Assembly: GCF_900249755.1 (NCBI RefSeq)
Contig: NZ_LT976854.1
Location: forward strand, 1,836,927-1,900,926
DNA: 64,000 nt
Direction: 5' to 3'
Source of the DNA: Cupriavidus taiwanensis
GTDB taxonomy: Bacteria > Pseudomonadota > Gammaproteobacteria > Burkholderiales > Burkholderiaceae
The notes below the pieces were generated by a model. That model saw nothing but the letters and a program-made list of their open reading frames with translations, was not told the DNA's origin and searched no databases. How positions within the stretch are numbered: position 1 is the first letter of the stretch; each line of letters starts with the position of its first letter. The position numbers and the translations under genes were made by a program. Below, piece by piece: positions 47,507 to 57,972 of this stretch.

Positions 47507-48670
47507 ATGTTCCGCCTGTCCCGCTTCATGGAAGCCCTGCGCGATGACGGCCCGCTGCCGCCGCCGCGCCCGCCCGCCGGCCCGGTGGTGATCTGGAACC
47601 TGATCCGCCGCTGCAACCTGAACTGCCGGCATTGCTACGCCACCTCCGCCGACACCGATTTCAAGGGCGAGCTCGATACCGCCGAAGCGCTGGATGTACT
47701 GGCCCAGCTGCATGACGCGCGCGTGCCGGCGCTGATCCTGTCCGGCGGCGAACCGCTGCTGCGCCCGGACCTTTACCAGATTGCCGCGCATGCGCGCGCG
47801 CTCGGCTTCCACCTGTCGCTGTCGTCCAACGGCACGCTGCTCGATGCCGGCCACGCGGCGCGGCTGGCGGCGGCGGGCTTCGACTACGTCGGCGTCAGCC
47901 TCGACGGCCTGCCCGCCACGCACGACCGCTTCCGCCGCAGCGACGGCGCCTTCGCGCAAGCGCTGGCGGGCCTGCGCACGGCGCGCGCGGCGGGCCTGCG
48001 CGTGGGCGTGCGCATGACGCTGACCGAAGCCAACGCGGCGCAGCTGCCCGAGCTGGTGGCGCTGGCCGAGCGCGAAGGCATCGACAAGTTCTACCTGTCG
48101 CACTTCAACTATGCCGGCCGCGCGCGCAGCCACCGCGCCGACGACGCGCGCCATGCCCGCACCCGCGCCGCGCTCGACTGGCTGTTCGACCACGTCTGGC
48201 AGCGCGCGCGGCAAGGGAGCGCGGGCGATTTCGTCACCGGCAACAACGATGCCGACGGCGTGTACCTGCTGTACTGGATCGCCAGCCGCTTTCCGCACCG
48301 CGTCGCCGACATGCGCCGGCGGCTGGAGCGCTGGGGCGGCAACGCCACCGGCGTCGGCGTGGCCAATATCGACAACCTCGGCAATGTCCACCCCGATACG
48401 ATGTGGTGGCACGTGACGCTTGGCAACGTGCGCCAGCGCCCGTTCGGCGCGATCTGGGCCGACCGCGCCGATCCGCTGATGGCGGGGCTGGCCAGCACGC
48501 CGCGTCCGCTGCAGGGGCGCTGCGCGGGCTGCGCGCATCGCGCCATCTGCAACGGCAATACGCGCGTGCGCGCCTTTGCGCTGACGGGAAACCCGTGGGC
48601 GGAGGACCCGGGCTGCTACCTGAGCGATGCCGAGATCGCGCACGTGCCGGACGCGGAGGTTTCGGCATGA
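47507..48670 (+). CDS. nirJ: Heme d1 biosynthesis radical SAM protein NirJ
   Basis: The 387-residue cytoplasmic enzyme has the radical SAM cluster motif CNLNCRHC (Cys36, 40, 43), the SAM-binding LILSGGEPLLRPD and a SPASM-like C-terminal Cys group (CAGCAHRAICNGN and DPGCYL) for a second Fe-S cluster. It removes the two propionate side chains of didecarboxysiroheme, leaving the oxo groups of heme d1. It starts 12 bases after nirH and overlaps nirN as ATGA. Confidence 0.96.
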   Translation: MFRLSRFMEALRDDGPLPPPRPPAGPVVIWNLIRRCNLNCRHCYATSADTDFKGELDTAEALDVLAQLHDARVPALILSGGEPLLRPDLYQIAAHARALGFHLSLSSNGTLLDAGHAARLAAAGFDYVGVSLDGLPATHDRFRRSDGAFAQALAGLRTARAAGLRVGVRMTLTEANAAQLPELVALAEREGIDKFYLSHFNYAGRARSHRADDARHARTRAALDWLFDHVWQRARQGSAGDFVTGNNDADGVYLLYWIASRFPHRVADMRRRLERWGGNATGVGVANIDNLGNVHPDTMWWHVTLGNVRQRPFGAIWADRADPLMAGLASTPRPLQGRCAGCAHRAICNGNTRVRAFALTGNPWAEDPGCYLSDAEIAHVPDAEVSA

Positions 48671-50202
48671 CAGCGCTGATCCGTTGGCTGGGCGCGCTGG
48701 CGCTCGCCTGCATCGCACCCGCTGCAACGGCTGCCGCGACTGCCGCGAATGCCACGGCTGCCGACCCCGCCGCGCTCTACGGCCAGCATTGTGCCGCCTG
48801 CCATGGCGCCGACCGCCTCGGGGCGATGGGCCCGGCGCTGCTGCCGGAAAGCCTGGAGCGCCTGCGCGCCGGCGAGCTCGACACCGTGCTGCGCGACGGC
48901 CGCGCCGCCACGCAGATGCCGGCGTTCGGCGGCACGCTGGACGCGGCCGGACTGCAGGCGCTGGCACGCTGGCTGCGCACCGCGCCCGCCGCCACCCCGC
49001 AATGGGACGCCGATGCGATCCGCGCCAGCCATGTCATCCACCACGCCCCCGGCACCCTGCCGGCGCGGCCGGTGTTCAGCGCCGACCCGCAGAACCTGTT
49101 CGTCGTGGTCGAGGCCGGCAGCCATCACATGAGGGTGCTCGACGGCGACCGGCTGGCGCCGATCCATCGCTTTGCCACGCGCTTCGCGCTGCATGGCGGG
49201 CCCAAGTTCAGCCGCGACGGCCGCTTTGTCTACATGGCCAGCCGCGACGGCTGGGTCAGCAAGTATGACCTGTGGAACCTGCAATACGTGGCCGAGATCC
49301 GGGTCGGCGTGAACACGCGCAACGTGGCCGTCAGCGACGACGGCCGCTGGGTGCTGGCCGGCAACACGCTGCCGCGCACGCTGGTGCTGCTGCATGCCGA
49401 CGACCTGTCGCTGGCGCGGGTGATCGACGTCGCCGGGCGCAACGGCGAGCATTCGCGCGTCTCGGCGGTCTATGATGCCGCGCCGCGCCACAGCTTTATC
49501 GCCGCGCTGAAGGATATTCCCGAGGTCTGGGAGCTTCCGTATGCCAGCGCCGCGGGCGCGCCGCTGCCGCCCTCGGCCCTGCTGAAGCCGCGCGCGGTCG
49601 TGCTGGACGAGGTGCTCGACGATTTCTTCTTCGACCAGCCGTACCGACATATCCTGGGCGCGTCGCGCCACGGCGGCGGGCAGGTGATCGACCTGCGGCA
49701 GGGCCGCAAGGTGGCGTCGCTGGCGCTGGGCGGGATGCCGCACCTGGGCAGCGGCATCACCTGGCAGCGCAATGGCCGTGAAGTGATGGCCTCGCCCGAC
49801 CTGGGGCAAGGACGCATCACGGTGATCGACATGCAGGACTGGCACACCGTCGCCACCGTGCCGACCAACGGCCCGGGCTTCTTCCTGCGCAGCCATGAAC
49901 GCACGCCCTACGCGTGGGCCGACGCCATGATGAGCCCGCGGCGCGACACCCTGCAGGTGATCGACAAGCAAAGCCTGCAGGTAGTCGGCAGCGTCACGCC
50001 CAGCCCGGGGCGCACCGCCGCGCATGTCGAGTTCACGCGCGACGGACGCTATGCGCTGGTCAGCCTGATGGAGCGCGACGGCGCCATCGTGGTGTATGAC
50101 GCCGCCACCTTGCAGGAAGTCAGGCGCCTGCCGATGGACAAGCCCATCGGCAAGTACAACGTCTTCAACAAGACCACGCGCTCGGCCGGCACCAGCCACT
50201 GA
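48667..50202 (+). CDS. nirN: NirN, cd1-type dihydro-heme d1 dehydrogenase
   Basis: The 511-residue periplasmic protein has a Sec signal (about 1-22), a cytochrome c domain with CAACHG (Cys42, Cys45, His46) and a d1-binding propeller similar to NirS (RFALHGGPKFSRDGRFVYMA, GMPHLGSGITWQRNGREVM). NirN introduces the last double bond of heme d1 and hands it to NirS. It lacks the NirS C-terminal signature. It overlaps nirJ by four bases. Here nirN precedes nirE, the reverse of Pseudomonas aeruginosa. Confidence 0.95.
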   Translation: MTALIRWLGALALACIAPAATAAATAANATAADPAALYGQHCAACHGADRLGAMGPALLPESLERLRAGELDTVLRDGRAATQMPAFGGTLDAAGLQALARWLRTAPAATPQWDADAIRASHVIHHAPGTLPARPVFSADPQNLFVVVEAGSHHMRVLDGDRLAPIHRFATRFALHGGPKFSRDGRFVYMASRDGWVSKYDLWNLQYVAEIRVGVNTRNVAVSDDGRWVLAGNTLPRTLVLLHADDLSLARVIDVAGRNGEHSRVSAVYDAAPRHSFIAALKDIPEVWELPYASAAGAPLPPSALLKPRAVVLDEVLDDFFFDQPYRHILGASRHGGGQVIDLRQGRKVASLALGGMPHLGSGITWQRNGREVMASPDLGQGRITVIDMQDWHTVATVPTNGPGFFLRSHERTPYAWADAMMSPRRDTLQVIDKQSLQVVGSVTPSPGRTAAHVEFTRDGRYALVSLMERDGAIVVYDAATLQEVRRLPMDKPIGKYNVFNKTTRSAGTSH

Positions 50203-50232
50203 GCGCGCGGCCAGATCCCATTGGAGTCCAAC

Positions 50233-51042
50233 ATGCATCCACCGCTGAAGCCCGGCAAGGTCTGGCTGGTCGGCGTCGGTCCCGGCAGCGCGGACCTGGT
50301 CACGGTACGCGCCATGCGCGCGCTGGCCGCGGCAGAGGTCTGGCTGGTCGATGACCTGGTCGCGCCGGAGATGGCCGGCTATGCCAGCCCCGGCACCCAT
50401 GTGGAATGGGTTGGCAAGCGCGGCGGGCGCTGCTCGGTGAGCCAGCAGCGCATCCAGCAGCTGACGCTGCAGCACGCGCTGGCCGGCCGCACGGTGGCGC
50501 GCGTCAAGGGTGGTGATCCGCTGCTGTTCGGGCGCGGCGGCGAGGAAGCCGCGTTCCTGCGCAGCCACGGGATCGAGGTCGAGATCGTCAACGGCATCAG
50601 CAGCGGCATGGCCGCCGCGCAGGCGCTGGGCATTGCGCTGACGCATCGCGCGCACTGCCACGGCGTGACCTTCGTCACCGGCCACACCAGCGCCCACGGC
50701 TCGCCCGACTGGCAGGCGCTGGTGCGCGGCGGCACCACCCTGGTGATCTACATGGGCATGAGCCGCATCGCCGCGATCCGCGATGGCCTGCTGGCCGCCG
50801 GCATGCCGGCCGTCACGCCGGCGGCGGTGGTGATGCACGCCGGCAGCGCGCACGCGCGCAGCTGGACCGGCTCGCTCGGCACGCTGGCGCAAGCGCCGGC
50901 GGCCGGACTGGGCAGCCCGGCGGTGATCGTGGTGGGCGCGGTGGTCGGCGACGCGCAAGCGCTGCCGGAGCTGGCCTGCGGCCATGTCGCATTGGCCGAA
51001 CCCGCCACGCTGTGCATCGCGACGCACCAGGCGACGGCATGA
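50233..51042 (+). CDS. nirE: Uroporphyrinogen-III C-methyltransferase of heme d1 synthesis
   Basis: The 269-residue SUMT-type enzyme methylates uroporphyrinogen III to precorrin-2, the first step towards siroheme and heme d1. Motifs: VWLVGVGPGSADLVTVRAMR near the start, ARVKGGDPLLFGRGGEEA, and GISSGMAAAQALGIALTHR. A GGAG site precedes the ATG at 50233. As the last gene of the nir cluster it adds dedicated tetrapyrrole flow for NirS beyond cellular CobA/CysG. Confidence 0.94.
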   Translation: MHPPLKPGKVWLVGVGPGSADLVTVRAMRALAAAEVWLVDDLVAPEMAGYASPGTHVEWVGKRGGRCSVSQQRIQQLTLQHALAGRTVARVKGGDPLLFGRGGEEAAFLRSHGIEVEIVNGISSGMAAAQALGIALTHRAHCHGVTFVTGHTSAHGSPDWQALVRGGTTLVIYMGMSRIAAIRDGLLAAGMPAVTPAAVVMHAGSAHARSWTGSLGTLAQAPAAGLGSPAVIVVGAVVGDAQALPELACGHVALAEPATLCIATHQATA

Positions 51043-51127
51043 GAAAGCGCGAGTCGCCGAGGAATCCCGCGGACCGATCGCGGTCCAACGCATCAGGACC
51101 GCAACCGCTCACGCGCCATCGCTCATC

Positions 51128-51328
51128 ATGCAACGCCTGCTTATCATCCTGGGCTGCCTGCTACTGGCAGCCGGCGCCGCCTGGCCCTGGTTGTCCAGGC
51201 TGCCGCTGGGGCGGCTGCCCGGCGACATCCATGTGGTGCGCGACGGCTTCAGCTTCTATTTTCCGATCACCACCTGCATCGTGGTGTCGGTGCTCGTCTC
51301 CGTCGTGATCTGGTTGCTGCGGCGCTAG
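51128..51328 (+). CDS. DUF2905 small membrane protein
   Basis: The 66-residue protein has two hydrophobic segments ([16 protein letters not shown] and [17 protein letters not shown]) separated by [20 protein letters not shown], the typical centre of DUF2905 proteins. Its function is unknown. It sits 85 bases after nirE on the same strand, perhaps by chance. Its TAG stop shares a CTAG with the converging chemoreceptor gene. Confidence 0.88.
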   Translation: MQRLLIILGCLLLAAGAAWPWLSRLPLGRLPGDIHVVRDGFSFYFPITTCIVVSVLVSVVIWLLRR

Positions 51329-53283
51329 GCGCCCGCCGGCGCCGCCTCGGTGCGGAACACCGCCACCGCGCGCTGCATCTGCAGCGCCTGTTCCCGCAAT
51401 GACTGCGCCGCGGCCGCGGCCTGCTCCACCAGCGCGGCGTTCTGCTGCGTGACCTGGTCCATCTGCGCCACCGCCTGGTTGACCTGGCCGATGCCGGTGC
51501 TCTGCTCGCGCGAGGCCTGGCTGATCTCATCCATCATCGCCGTCACGCGGCCGATGGCGGTAACGGTGCCCGCCATGGTCGCGGCAACGTCCAGCGCCAG
51601 CGCATTGCCCGCCGCCACGCGCTCGCCGGATTGCGAGATCAGCATGCGGATTTCCTTGGCCGAGGCGCCGGCGCGCTGCGCCAGTCCGCGCACTTCGCTG
51701 GCCACCACCGCAAAGCCGCGGCCGGCCTCGCCGGCGCGCGCGGCTTCCACCGCGGCGTTCAGCGCCAGGATATTAGTCTGGAAGGCAATGCCGTCGATCA
51801 CCGTGATGATGTCGGCGATGCGCCGGGAGTCGACGTCGATCGCCTGCATGGTCTGCTGCATGCGGCCGACCGCGTCGCCGCCGGCGCGCGCCGCGGCGGA
51901 CGCCTCGCGCGCCAGGGCGCTGGCCTGGCCGGCGTTGCCGGCATTCTGCTGCACGGTGGCGGTCAGCTGCTCCATGCTGGCCGCGGTCTGCTCCAGCGAC
52001 GACGCCTGCTGCTCGGTGCGCTGCGACAGGTCGATATTGCCCTGCGCGATCTCGCCCGCGGCGGCCAGCACGTTGTGCGCGCCGGCCTTGGTGTCGCCGA
52101 TCAGCGTGCGCCAGCCTGCGGCCAGCGCCAGCAGGTGCCGCCTGATCTCGCTCAGCTCGTCGCGCCCGCGCACCGCATGGCTCACGCTCAGGTCGCCCGC
52201 CTGGATGCGCGCGACCATCGCGGCGACCTCGCGCACGTCGGCACGCATGCCGCGGCTGAAGCCGATAAACAGGTAGAACGCGGCGCCCACCGTCAGCAGC
52301 GCAATGCCGGCCAGCCACGCGAATTGCCGGGCCTGCGCCGCGGCGCGCTGCGCCAGCATCTCGGCGGCGATCGCGGCGAAGGCCTGGCTGGCGTGCGCCA
52401 CGCCTTCGATCGCGGCGGTGGCTTCGTCGAAGTAGGCCCGCGCATCGATGTCGATGCCGGCGGAGCCCAGCATGCGCACCTGCAGCGTGCGGTGGAAGCG
52501 GTCCATCGCGTCCAGCCGCGCCAGCGCGGCGTCGATGCGCGCGCGGTAACCCGGCGCTGCCTTGCCGACGCGCGCGATATCGCGCCGCATCGCGTCCAGC
52601 CCTTCGCGGATCTCCTCGGCCAGCGCGCCCAGTCCGGCCTGCTGCGCGGCATCGGCATAGCCGCCCTGCGCGATGATGCCGGCGCCGCGCCCGCGCGCCA
52701 GCGCGCTTTGCTCGGCCAGGCGCGGCATCGGGCCCGACAGCAGGCTGACCAGGTAGTACGAGCCCGCCTCGCCGTCCAGCGCCAGTTGCGAGCGCTCGGC
52801 GACGTCGGCGATATACGCCTGCGTTCGGCGCACCAGCGCGCTGTGGCGCTCGAACAGCGGCCCCGCCGGGGTATCGAGGCCGAGCCCGCGCAAATGCTGC
52901 CAGTCCTGCTCCAGCTGGCGCATGCCGGGCGCAAGTTCAAACCCGGGATTCTGCGCCACGCTGCGCGCCAGCGCGGCCAGGCTGGCCGCGGCCTGCTGGT
53001 CGGCCTGGTCGAAGGTGGCGCGGAACGCGGCGTTGCCCGACAGCACCGCATGCGCGGCGCCACGCCGGACCTGGGTCGCGCGCATGAAGTCGAGCGCGTG
53101 CCCCACCACTGCCAGCCCGCGGATTTCGTCGCTGGTGGTGCGCCGCGCTTGCGCCGCATCGCGCAGCACCACTGACAGCGCGCCGGCCAATGGCACCAGG
53201 AACAGCACGGCGATCAGCGCGAGCTTGCGGCGGATATTGAGGCGCGCCATCAGGCGCTCGGCGGGAAGGAACAGAGAGGGCAT
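51325..53283 (-). CDS. Methyl-accepting chemotaxis protein, possibly with NIT-like sensor domain
   Basis: The 652-residue inner-membrane receptor has a first membrane helix ([20 protein letters not shown]), a periplasmic helical region of about 290 residues, a second helix ([20 protein letters not shown]), a HAMP linker and a signalling domain with the conserved tip [20 protein letters not shown]. Part of the sensor ([20 protein letters not shown]) loosely resembles the nitrate/nitrite-sensing NIT domain, which would suit the neighbouring nir genes, but this is weak. No C-terminal CheR/CheB pentapeptide is present. The ATG at 53283 is chosen; 53250 is possible. Confidence 0.9.
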   Translation of the reverse strand: MPSLFLPAERLMARLNIRRKLALIAVLFLVPLAGALSVVLRDAAQARRTTSDEIRGLAVVGHALDFMRATQVRRGAAHAVLSGNAAFRATFDQADQQAAASLAALARSVAQNPGFELAPGMRQLEQDWQHLRGLGLDTPAGPLFERHSALVRRTQAYIADVAERSQLALDGEAGSYYLVSLLSGPMPRLAEQSALARGRGAGIIAQGGYADAAQQAGLGALAEEIREGLDAMRRDIARVGKAAPGYRARIDAALARLDAMDRFHRTLQVRMLGSAGIDIDARAYFDEATAAIEGVAHASQAFAAIAAEMLAQRAAAQARQFAWLAGIALLTVGAAFYLFIGFSRGMRADVREVAAMVARIQAGDLSVSHAVRGRDELSEIRRHLLALAAGWRTLIGDTKAGAHNVLAAAGEIAQGNIDLSQRTEQQASSLEQTAASMEQLTATVQQNAGNAGQASALAREASAAARAGGDAVGRMQQTMQAIDVDSRRIADIITVIDGIAFQTNILALNAAVEAARAGEAGRGFAVVASEVRGLAQRAGASAKEIRMLISQSGERVAAGNALALDVAATMAGTVTAIGRVTAMMDEISQASREQSTGIGQVNQAVAQMDQVTQQNAALVEQAAAAAQSLREQALQMQRAVAVFRTEAAPAGA

Positions 53284-53450
53284 GGGTCGTCGCAGAAGGG
53301 CTTGGTTTCCCCCTGCTATCGGCCCGGTTTGGTGGTGCTGAAGCGCAGATTTCCGGGTTTTTGACGATGCGCAAATGCGGTGCGACAAAAGCGCTGATGT
53401 GGGGCAACCGGCGCGCCAGTCAGGGGCACGGTGCCCCGCTGGCGGGCCGT

Positions 53451-54764
53451 TCACAGCTGCGCGCCGATCAGCGATGCCAGGCGGTCGCGCAATCGTTCCT
53501 GCCACGGACGCTCGAGCCACGCCGCATAGCTCATGGGGCGCGACAGCTTCAGGTCTTCCTCGAAGATCCGGGTCTGCTGCGCGGCAAACGCCGCATCCAG
53601 GATATTGAGCGTGGCCTCGTCGTTGAGCCGGAACGAGCGGTTGTCGAAATTGGTCGATCCCACCGAGACCAGCAGGTCATCGACGATCAGCACCTTGCAG
53701 TGGTACATGGTCGGCGCGTATTCGGCGATCAGCGCGCCGGCCTTCAGCAGCTGGCCCCAGCGCGCGCGCGACGCGGAGCGCACGGTTTCCGAGTCGATAT
53801 GCTCGCCCGGCACGATCACCCGCACCCGCACGCCTCTGGCCAGCGCCGCCAGCAAGGCCTTCTCGGTGAGTTCGTCGGGCACGAAATACGCCGCCGACAG
53901 GTCGATGGTGCGCGCCGCCGCGGTGATCGCCAGGTGGTACATCAGCGCCATGCTCTCGCTGCCGCCGGTCGGCGAGCTGCTGAACATCTGCGCCCGGCCG
54001 TTGCCTACCGGCGGCAGTTCGGGGAAGTAGTCGGGGCCATGCGGCACCGCGCCGCTGACCTTGATCCAGTTGTCCAGGAACACCGACTGCATCTGGCCGA
54101 CCACCGGGCCTTCCACCTCGAAATGCGTATCGCGCCAGTGATCGGGATCCTGCGCATGGCCGGTCCACTCCGGGGCGATGCCGACGCCGCCGGTAAAGCC
54201 GATCCTGCCGTCGACCACCAGCACCTTGCGGTGGGTGCGGTTGTTCAGCTTGCCGATGGTGTACCAGCGCACCGGGTGGTAGCGGCGCACGTCCACGCCG
54301 GCACGCGTCATCAGCTCGAGCGCGCCCTTGTCGATCTTGGAACTGCCCACCGCGTCCAGCAGCACCTTGACGCTGACGCCAGCCCGGGCGCGCTCGGCCA
54401 GGGCCTGCGCGAATTCATGGCCGATGGCGCCCGACCAGTAGATGTACGACTCGAAATTGATGGTCTTCTGCGCGGCGCGGATCGCGGCCAGCATCGCCGG
54501 GAAGATCTCGTCGCCGTTGCGCAGCACGCGGTAGCGGTTGCCGTCGACCACCGGCGGGCCGAGCAGCACCCCGAGTTCGCGCGCGAACTGCGGGTCTTCG
54601 ACGCTGTAGAGGCGGTCGAGGCGGCGCTCGATGCGCTTCTCGCCGCCGGCCAGGTTGTAGGCGACGATGCCCGCCAGGGCCAGCAGCACGATGGCGGCGG
54701 CCAGCACGAGGATACGGCTTCGGGGACGAAGCCGGCGAAACCTGGGAAAGACGCGGCGGGTCAC
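53451..54764 (-). CDS. Cardiolipin synthase-like phospholipase D family protein
   Basis: The 437-residue protein has an N-terminal membrane anchor ([20 protein letters not shown]) and two HKD phosphatidyltransfer motifs, [19 protein letters not shown] and [20 protein letters not shown]. It is of the ClsB/ClsC type: it joins lipid head groups to make cardiolipin at the inner membrane. The GTG at 54764 follows GGGGGC; other starts upstream are possible, so the N-terminus is uncertain. It lies downstream of the two-component genes on the same strand. Confidence 0.92.
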   Translation of the reverse strand: MTRRVFPRFRRLRPRSRILVLAAAIVLLALAGIVAYNLAGGEKRIERRLDRLYSVEDPQFARELGVLLGPPVVDGNRYRVLRNGDEIFPAMLAAIRAAQKTINFESYIYWSGAIGHEFAQALAERARAGVSVKVLLDAVGSSKIDKGALELMTRAGVDVRRYHPVRWYTIGKLNNRTHRKVLVVDGRIGFTGGVGIAPEWTGHAQDPDHWRDTHFEVEGPVVGQMQSVFLDNWIKVSGAVPHGPDYFPELPPVGNGRAQMFSSSPTGGSESMALMYHLAITAAARTIDLSAAYFVPDELTEKALLAALARGVRVRVIVPGEHIDSETVRSASRARWGQLLKAGALIAEYAPTMYHCKVLIVDDLLVSVGSTNFDNRSFRLNDEATLNILDAAFAAQQTRIFEEDLKLSRPMSYAAWLERPWQERLRDRLASLIGAQL

Positions 54765-54882
54765 GCAGCCCCCGGTGGAAGTTGTGACCGATACAGGATA
54801 TGCGTTATCGGCAGCGTTGTGGCATCCCGCATGGGCCGGCATGGTTCCGCTGCGGCCGCAGGCATGCCGACGCGGCCTGGGC

Positions 54883-56763
54883 CTACGCCGCGGGCGCGGC
54901 CCCCGCCCTAGGCGTGTCAACCTCATCGCCCTGCGCCGGCGCCAGCGGCACCTCCACCGTCAGCGCCGTGCCCCCTGGCGCCGAACGGATCCGCAACTGG
55001 CCGCCGAACGCCGCGGCGCGCACCTGCATGTTGCGCAGCCCGCGCCCGCCGCGCGGGGCTTCGGCATCGAACCCGCGGCCGTCGTCGGCCAGCGTGATGC
55101 GGATCGCCTGCGCGGCCGGGTCGGCCCGGGCGGTCACGGTCAGCGTGCGCGCCGCCGCGTGCTGCAGCACGTTGGTAATGCCCTCCAGCAGCAGGTATTG
55201 CAGCTCCTGCACCTTGTGCGCGGAAAAATGCGGCAGCGCGGGCAGGCGTTCGACCTCCCAGCGGATCTCCAGCCCGGCATCGGCAATGCGCGGCCCCAGC
55301 CGGTAGCGCAGGTTGCCCAGCACCGCGGCCAGGTCGCCCCCGGTGTCCTGCATGGCGTCGATCGACAGTTTCAGCGAATCGAGAGCCTGCCGCACCTGCG
55401 TGGCGACCTCCGGGGCGCTGGCCTTGCCGGATTCCAGCATCGACAGGGTCGCCACCAGCTGGCTGCCCAGGCCGTCGTGCATGTCGCGCAGGATGCGCCC
55501 GCGCTCGCGCAGCGTGGTTTCCTCGGCGGCAATCTTCTGCGTGCGCGCAAAGGCCGCGCGCAGCTGCGCCTCGCGCTGCGCGACGCGCTCGGTCAGCACC
55601 TGGTTGGCGTTCTGCAGGCTCTGCACCGCGCTGGTGTAGCGCTCCACCAGCATCCATGCCATCACCACGCTGAACGGCACCGAGACATAGCGGGTCATGG
55701 AATGGACCCAGTAATAGTCGCCGGTCAGCCAGACCTTGATCCAGTCCGCCAGGAACAGCACCGCCGACACGCCCACGGTGACGGCGAGCAGCGTCGCCTC
55801 GCGGCTGGGCCGGCGCAACGCGCCCCACACCATCGCGCCGGCCACGGTCAGGATGATGCCGACCTTGGCCAGCCAGCTCAGCGGAAACACCAGCGGATGG
55901 CTGGAGAGGGCCGCCAGCGGCGCGAGCACCGGCAGCGCCAGCCACAGGTAGGCGTTGAGCGTGCGATGCAGCCAGCGCCAGGGCACGCGGATCACCAGCA
56001 GGCAGAACCTGGCGATGGCGCCCAGGAACACCTCGCGCGCGGCGGCGACGATATAGCCGCGCAATTCCGCGGGAATCGCCAGGTCATCGACGAAGTAGTC
56101 AAGCAGGCGCACGCTCCAGGCGACCTCGGCCAGCCCGTACAGGCCGAACAGGGGATCGCGCTGGCGCCACCAGATCAGCAGCGCCAGGCCGCCCAGCACG
56201 ACGCTGAGCACCGCCGCGATCAGCGGGCCGGCCACGCGCAGCAGGAAGGCCCGCTCGTACTGCGCGCGCACCTCGGCGGCCGGGCCCACCGTCACGGGCA
56301 GCAGGCCCGAGCGCGCATAGGCGCGCGCGGCCACGGTGATGCGCAGCAGGTTGCCGTGCGCGTTCGCCAGCTCGGGCGGCACGGCCACGTAATAGGGGCG
56401 CTTGGCCAGCGCCGACGCGGGCGCGTCCAGGCGCCCGCCGGCGGCGAGCAGCACCCCGTTGAGGCGCACCTCGTAGCTGCCGCCCGCCCACGGCACGAAC
56501 AGCCCGCCGGGCGCCGCCGCGGGCCAGTTGCGGTCGAAGCGCAGCTCATAGACCAGCGTGCCGGACTTGCCCGGCATCACCCGGTCCCAGTAATCGGGCA
56601 GCGCCAGCGGCTGCGCCGGCAGCACGGTGCCGTCGGTCAGCGTGGCCGAGCGCGTGGCCGTGGCCAGCGCCATGGTGTCCGCGGCCGCCATGCCGGGCAG
56701 CAACATGGCCCATGCCAGCAGCATGGCAAGCACGGTGCGCAGTGCACATGGCCAGGAGCGCAT
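54883..56763 (-). CDS. Sensor histidine kinase, NarX/LiaS-type with extracytoplasmic jelly-roll domain
   Basis: The 626-residue protein has a signal/anchor start, a periplasmic beta-rich domain (about 30-160, YELRFDRNWP, GSYEVRLNGVLLAAGG), about seven membrane helices (7TMR-DISM-like, about 170-375) and a kinase core with HisKA_3 box LRDMHDGLGSQLVATL (phosphorylated His) and an ATPase domain (ADDGRGFD, GGRGLRNMQVRA). The next gene downstream of its promoter side, the LuxR-type regulator, ends... at 56771, only seven bases before this gene's start, so the two form a pair. The signal sensed is unknown. Confidence 0.9.
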   Translation of the reverse strand: MRSWPCALRTVLAMLLAWAMLLPGMAAADTMALATATRSATLTDGTVLPAQPLALPDYWDRVMPGKSGTLVYELRFDRNWPAAAPGGLFVPWAGGSYEVRLNGVLLAAGGRLDAPASALAKRPYYVAVPPELANAHGNLLRITVAARAYARSGLLPVTVGPAAEVRAQYERAFLLRVAGPLIAAVLSVVLGGLALLIWWRQRDPLFGLYGLAEVAWSVRLLDYFVDDLAIPAELRGYIVAAAREVFLGAIARFCLLVIRVPWRWLHRTLNAYLWLALPVLAPLAALSSHPLVFPLSWLAKVGIILTVAGAMVWGALRRPSREATLLAVTVGVSAVLFLADWIKVWLTGDYYWVHSMTRYVSVPFSVVMAWMLVERYTSAVQSLQNANQVLTERVAQREAQLRAAFARTQKIAAEETTLRERGRILRDMHDGLGSQLVATLSMLESGKASAPEVATQVRQALDSLKLSIDAMQDTGGDLAAVLGNLRYRLGPRIADAGLEIRWEVERLPALPHFSAHKVQELQYLLLEGITNVLQHAAARTLTVTARADPAAQAIRITLADDGRGFDAEAPRGGRGLRNMQVRAAAFGGQLRIRSAPGGTALTVEVPLAPAQGDEVDTPRAGAAPAA

Positions 56764-56770
56764 GGCGCGC

Positions 56771-57442
56771 TTACAGGGACTTGAGCAGGCCGAGCTTGGC
56801 CGCCTCGAACACGGCCTCGCCGCGCGAGCGCACCGCCAGCTTGCCGTAGATGTTCTTGATGTGCGATTGCACGGTATGCACGCTCAGCCCCAGGTAGCGC
56901 GCGGTTTCGGCGTAGGTGTAGCCGCGCGAGATCAGGTCCAGGATCTCGTTCTCGCGCACCGACAGCACCACCGCGCCAGGGCCCGCATTGCGCGCGGCCG
57001 CCTCCGCCGGCGCACCGCGCAGCCGGTTCACCACCTGCCGCGCGATCAGCGGGCTCATCGGCGAGCCGCCCGCGCGCAGTTCGCCGATGGAGGCGGCGAT
57101 GCGATCGGTGGTCTCATCCTTGAGCAGGTAGCCGATGGCGCCGGCCTCGATGCTGGCCAGCACATGCTGGTCGTCGCCGAACACGGTCACCACCATGCAG
57201 TCGCAGGCGGGATGGCGCTGGCGCGTGGCGCGGATCACGTCGATGCCGCTGCCGTCGGGCAAGCCGAGGTCGCACAGCAGCACGTCGGGCTGTTGCTGCG
57301 CCAGCCACGCCAGCGCCTCGGCCACGGTCGCTGCGCTGCCCGACACCGCCGCGTCCGGCGCGTGCAGGTCGACGGCCTGCACCAGCCGGCGCAGCGCCAG
57401 CGGGTCGTCTTCGACGATGAGGACTCTTGTTGTGCTTGCCAT
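56771..57442 (-). CDS. NarL/FixJ-type response regulator
   Basis: The 223-residue protein has a receiver domain (about 1-125; phosphorylation Asp in LLCDLGLPDGSG; Lys in YLLKDET) and a C-terminal LuxR helix-turn-helix (LSVRENEILDLISRGYTYAE, GLSVHTVQSHIKNIYGKLAV). It is transcribed first, with the histidine kinase gene following after seven bases, so it forms a standard two-component operon. Target genes cannot be read from the sequence. Confidence 0.94.
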   Translation of the reverse strand: MASTTRVLIVEDDPLALRRLVQAVDLHAPDAAVSGSAATVAEALAWLAQQQPDVLLCDLGLPDGSGIDVIRATRQRHPACDCMVVTVFGDDQHVLASIEAGAIGYLLKDETTDRIAASIGELRAGGSPMSPLIARQVVNRLRGAPAEAAARNAGPGAVVLSVRENEILDLISRGYTYAETARYLGLSVHTVQSHIKNIYGKLAVRSRGEAVFEAAKLGLLKSL

Positions 57443-57972
57443 GCCTGTCTTCCCGAGCCGCGCCGCGGTGCGCCTGTGTTGCCGCGCTGTGCGCGGGTTG
57501 CGCCGGCACGACCGCGGATTCTGACATATCCCGTCCGCGCGCGGACGGCCCGGCGGCCCCCTTCAGGGTAAACGCCGCCGCCCGTACCGATCGCACGGCG
57601 GCACGCCGTTGCCCATCCCATATTCTGGGGAGGCGGCGCGGGCAACGAAGCCAAGACGGGAATACGCGGAGCATGGCCGTGACGGACAAGACCGCCGGCA
57701 CACCGGCCGCACGGGCCGCGGTTCACGCCCTCGCCTTTAGCCCCGTTCGGCGCGGCGTGGAGACCGCGCCACACCTTGCAGCCCAGGGTGCATCCCTTAC
57801 ACGCTCTGAAACCGTTGCACGGATGCCCGTCCCCACGGTCCCCGGCCGGCCGCGGCCGCCGCGCCAACGGCCGCACGGTACGAATCTTGCCCCTCCTTGG
57901 GTATCCGCCCGCGGTGCCGGCGCATTGTTGCGCCGGTTTCCGCACATGGCGTTACCTTGTCAGGAAATCAGC
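57443..57972. other. Divergent intergenic region, no confident gene
   Basis: This 530-base gap separates the response regulator gene from the BON-domain gene. It has several GC-rich self-complementary runs, for example CCGGCGCA/TGCGCCGG near 57915, but no T-tract terminator, RNA gene or ORF with a ribosome site. Promoters for both genes must lie here; I cannot place them. Confidence 0.5.

Noticed and set aside
48616-51093. 825-codon open frame on the minus strand
   Set aside because: It runs antisense to nirN and nirE, which have clear motifs; its own translation has no recognisable domain.
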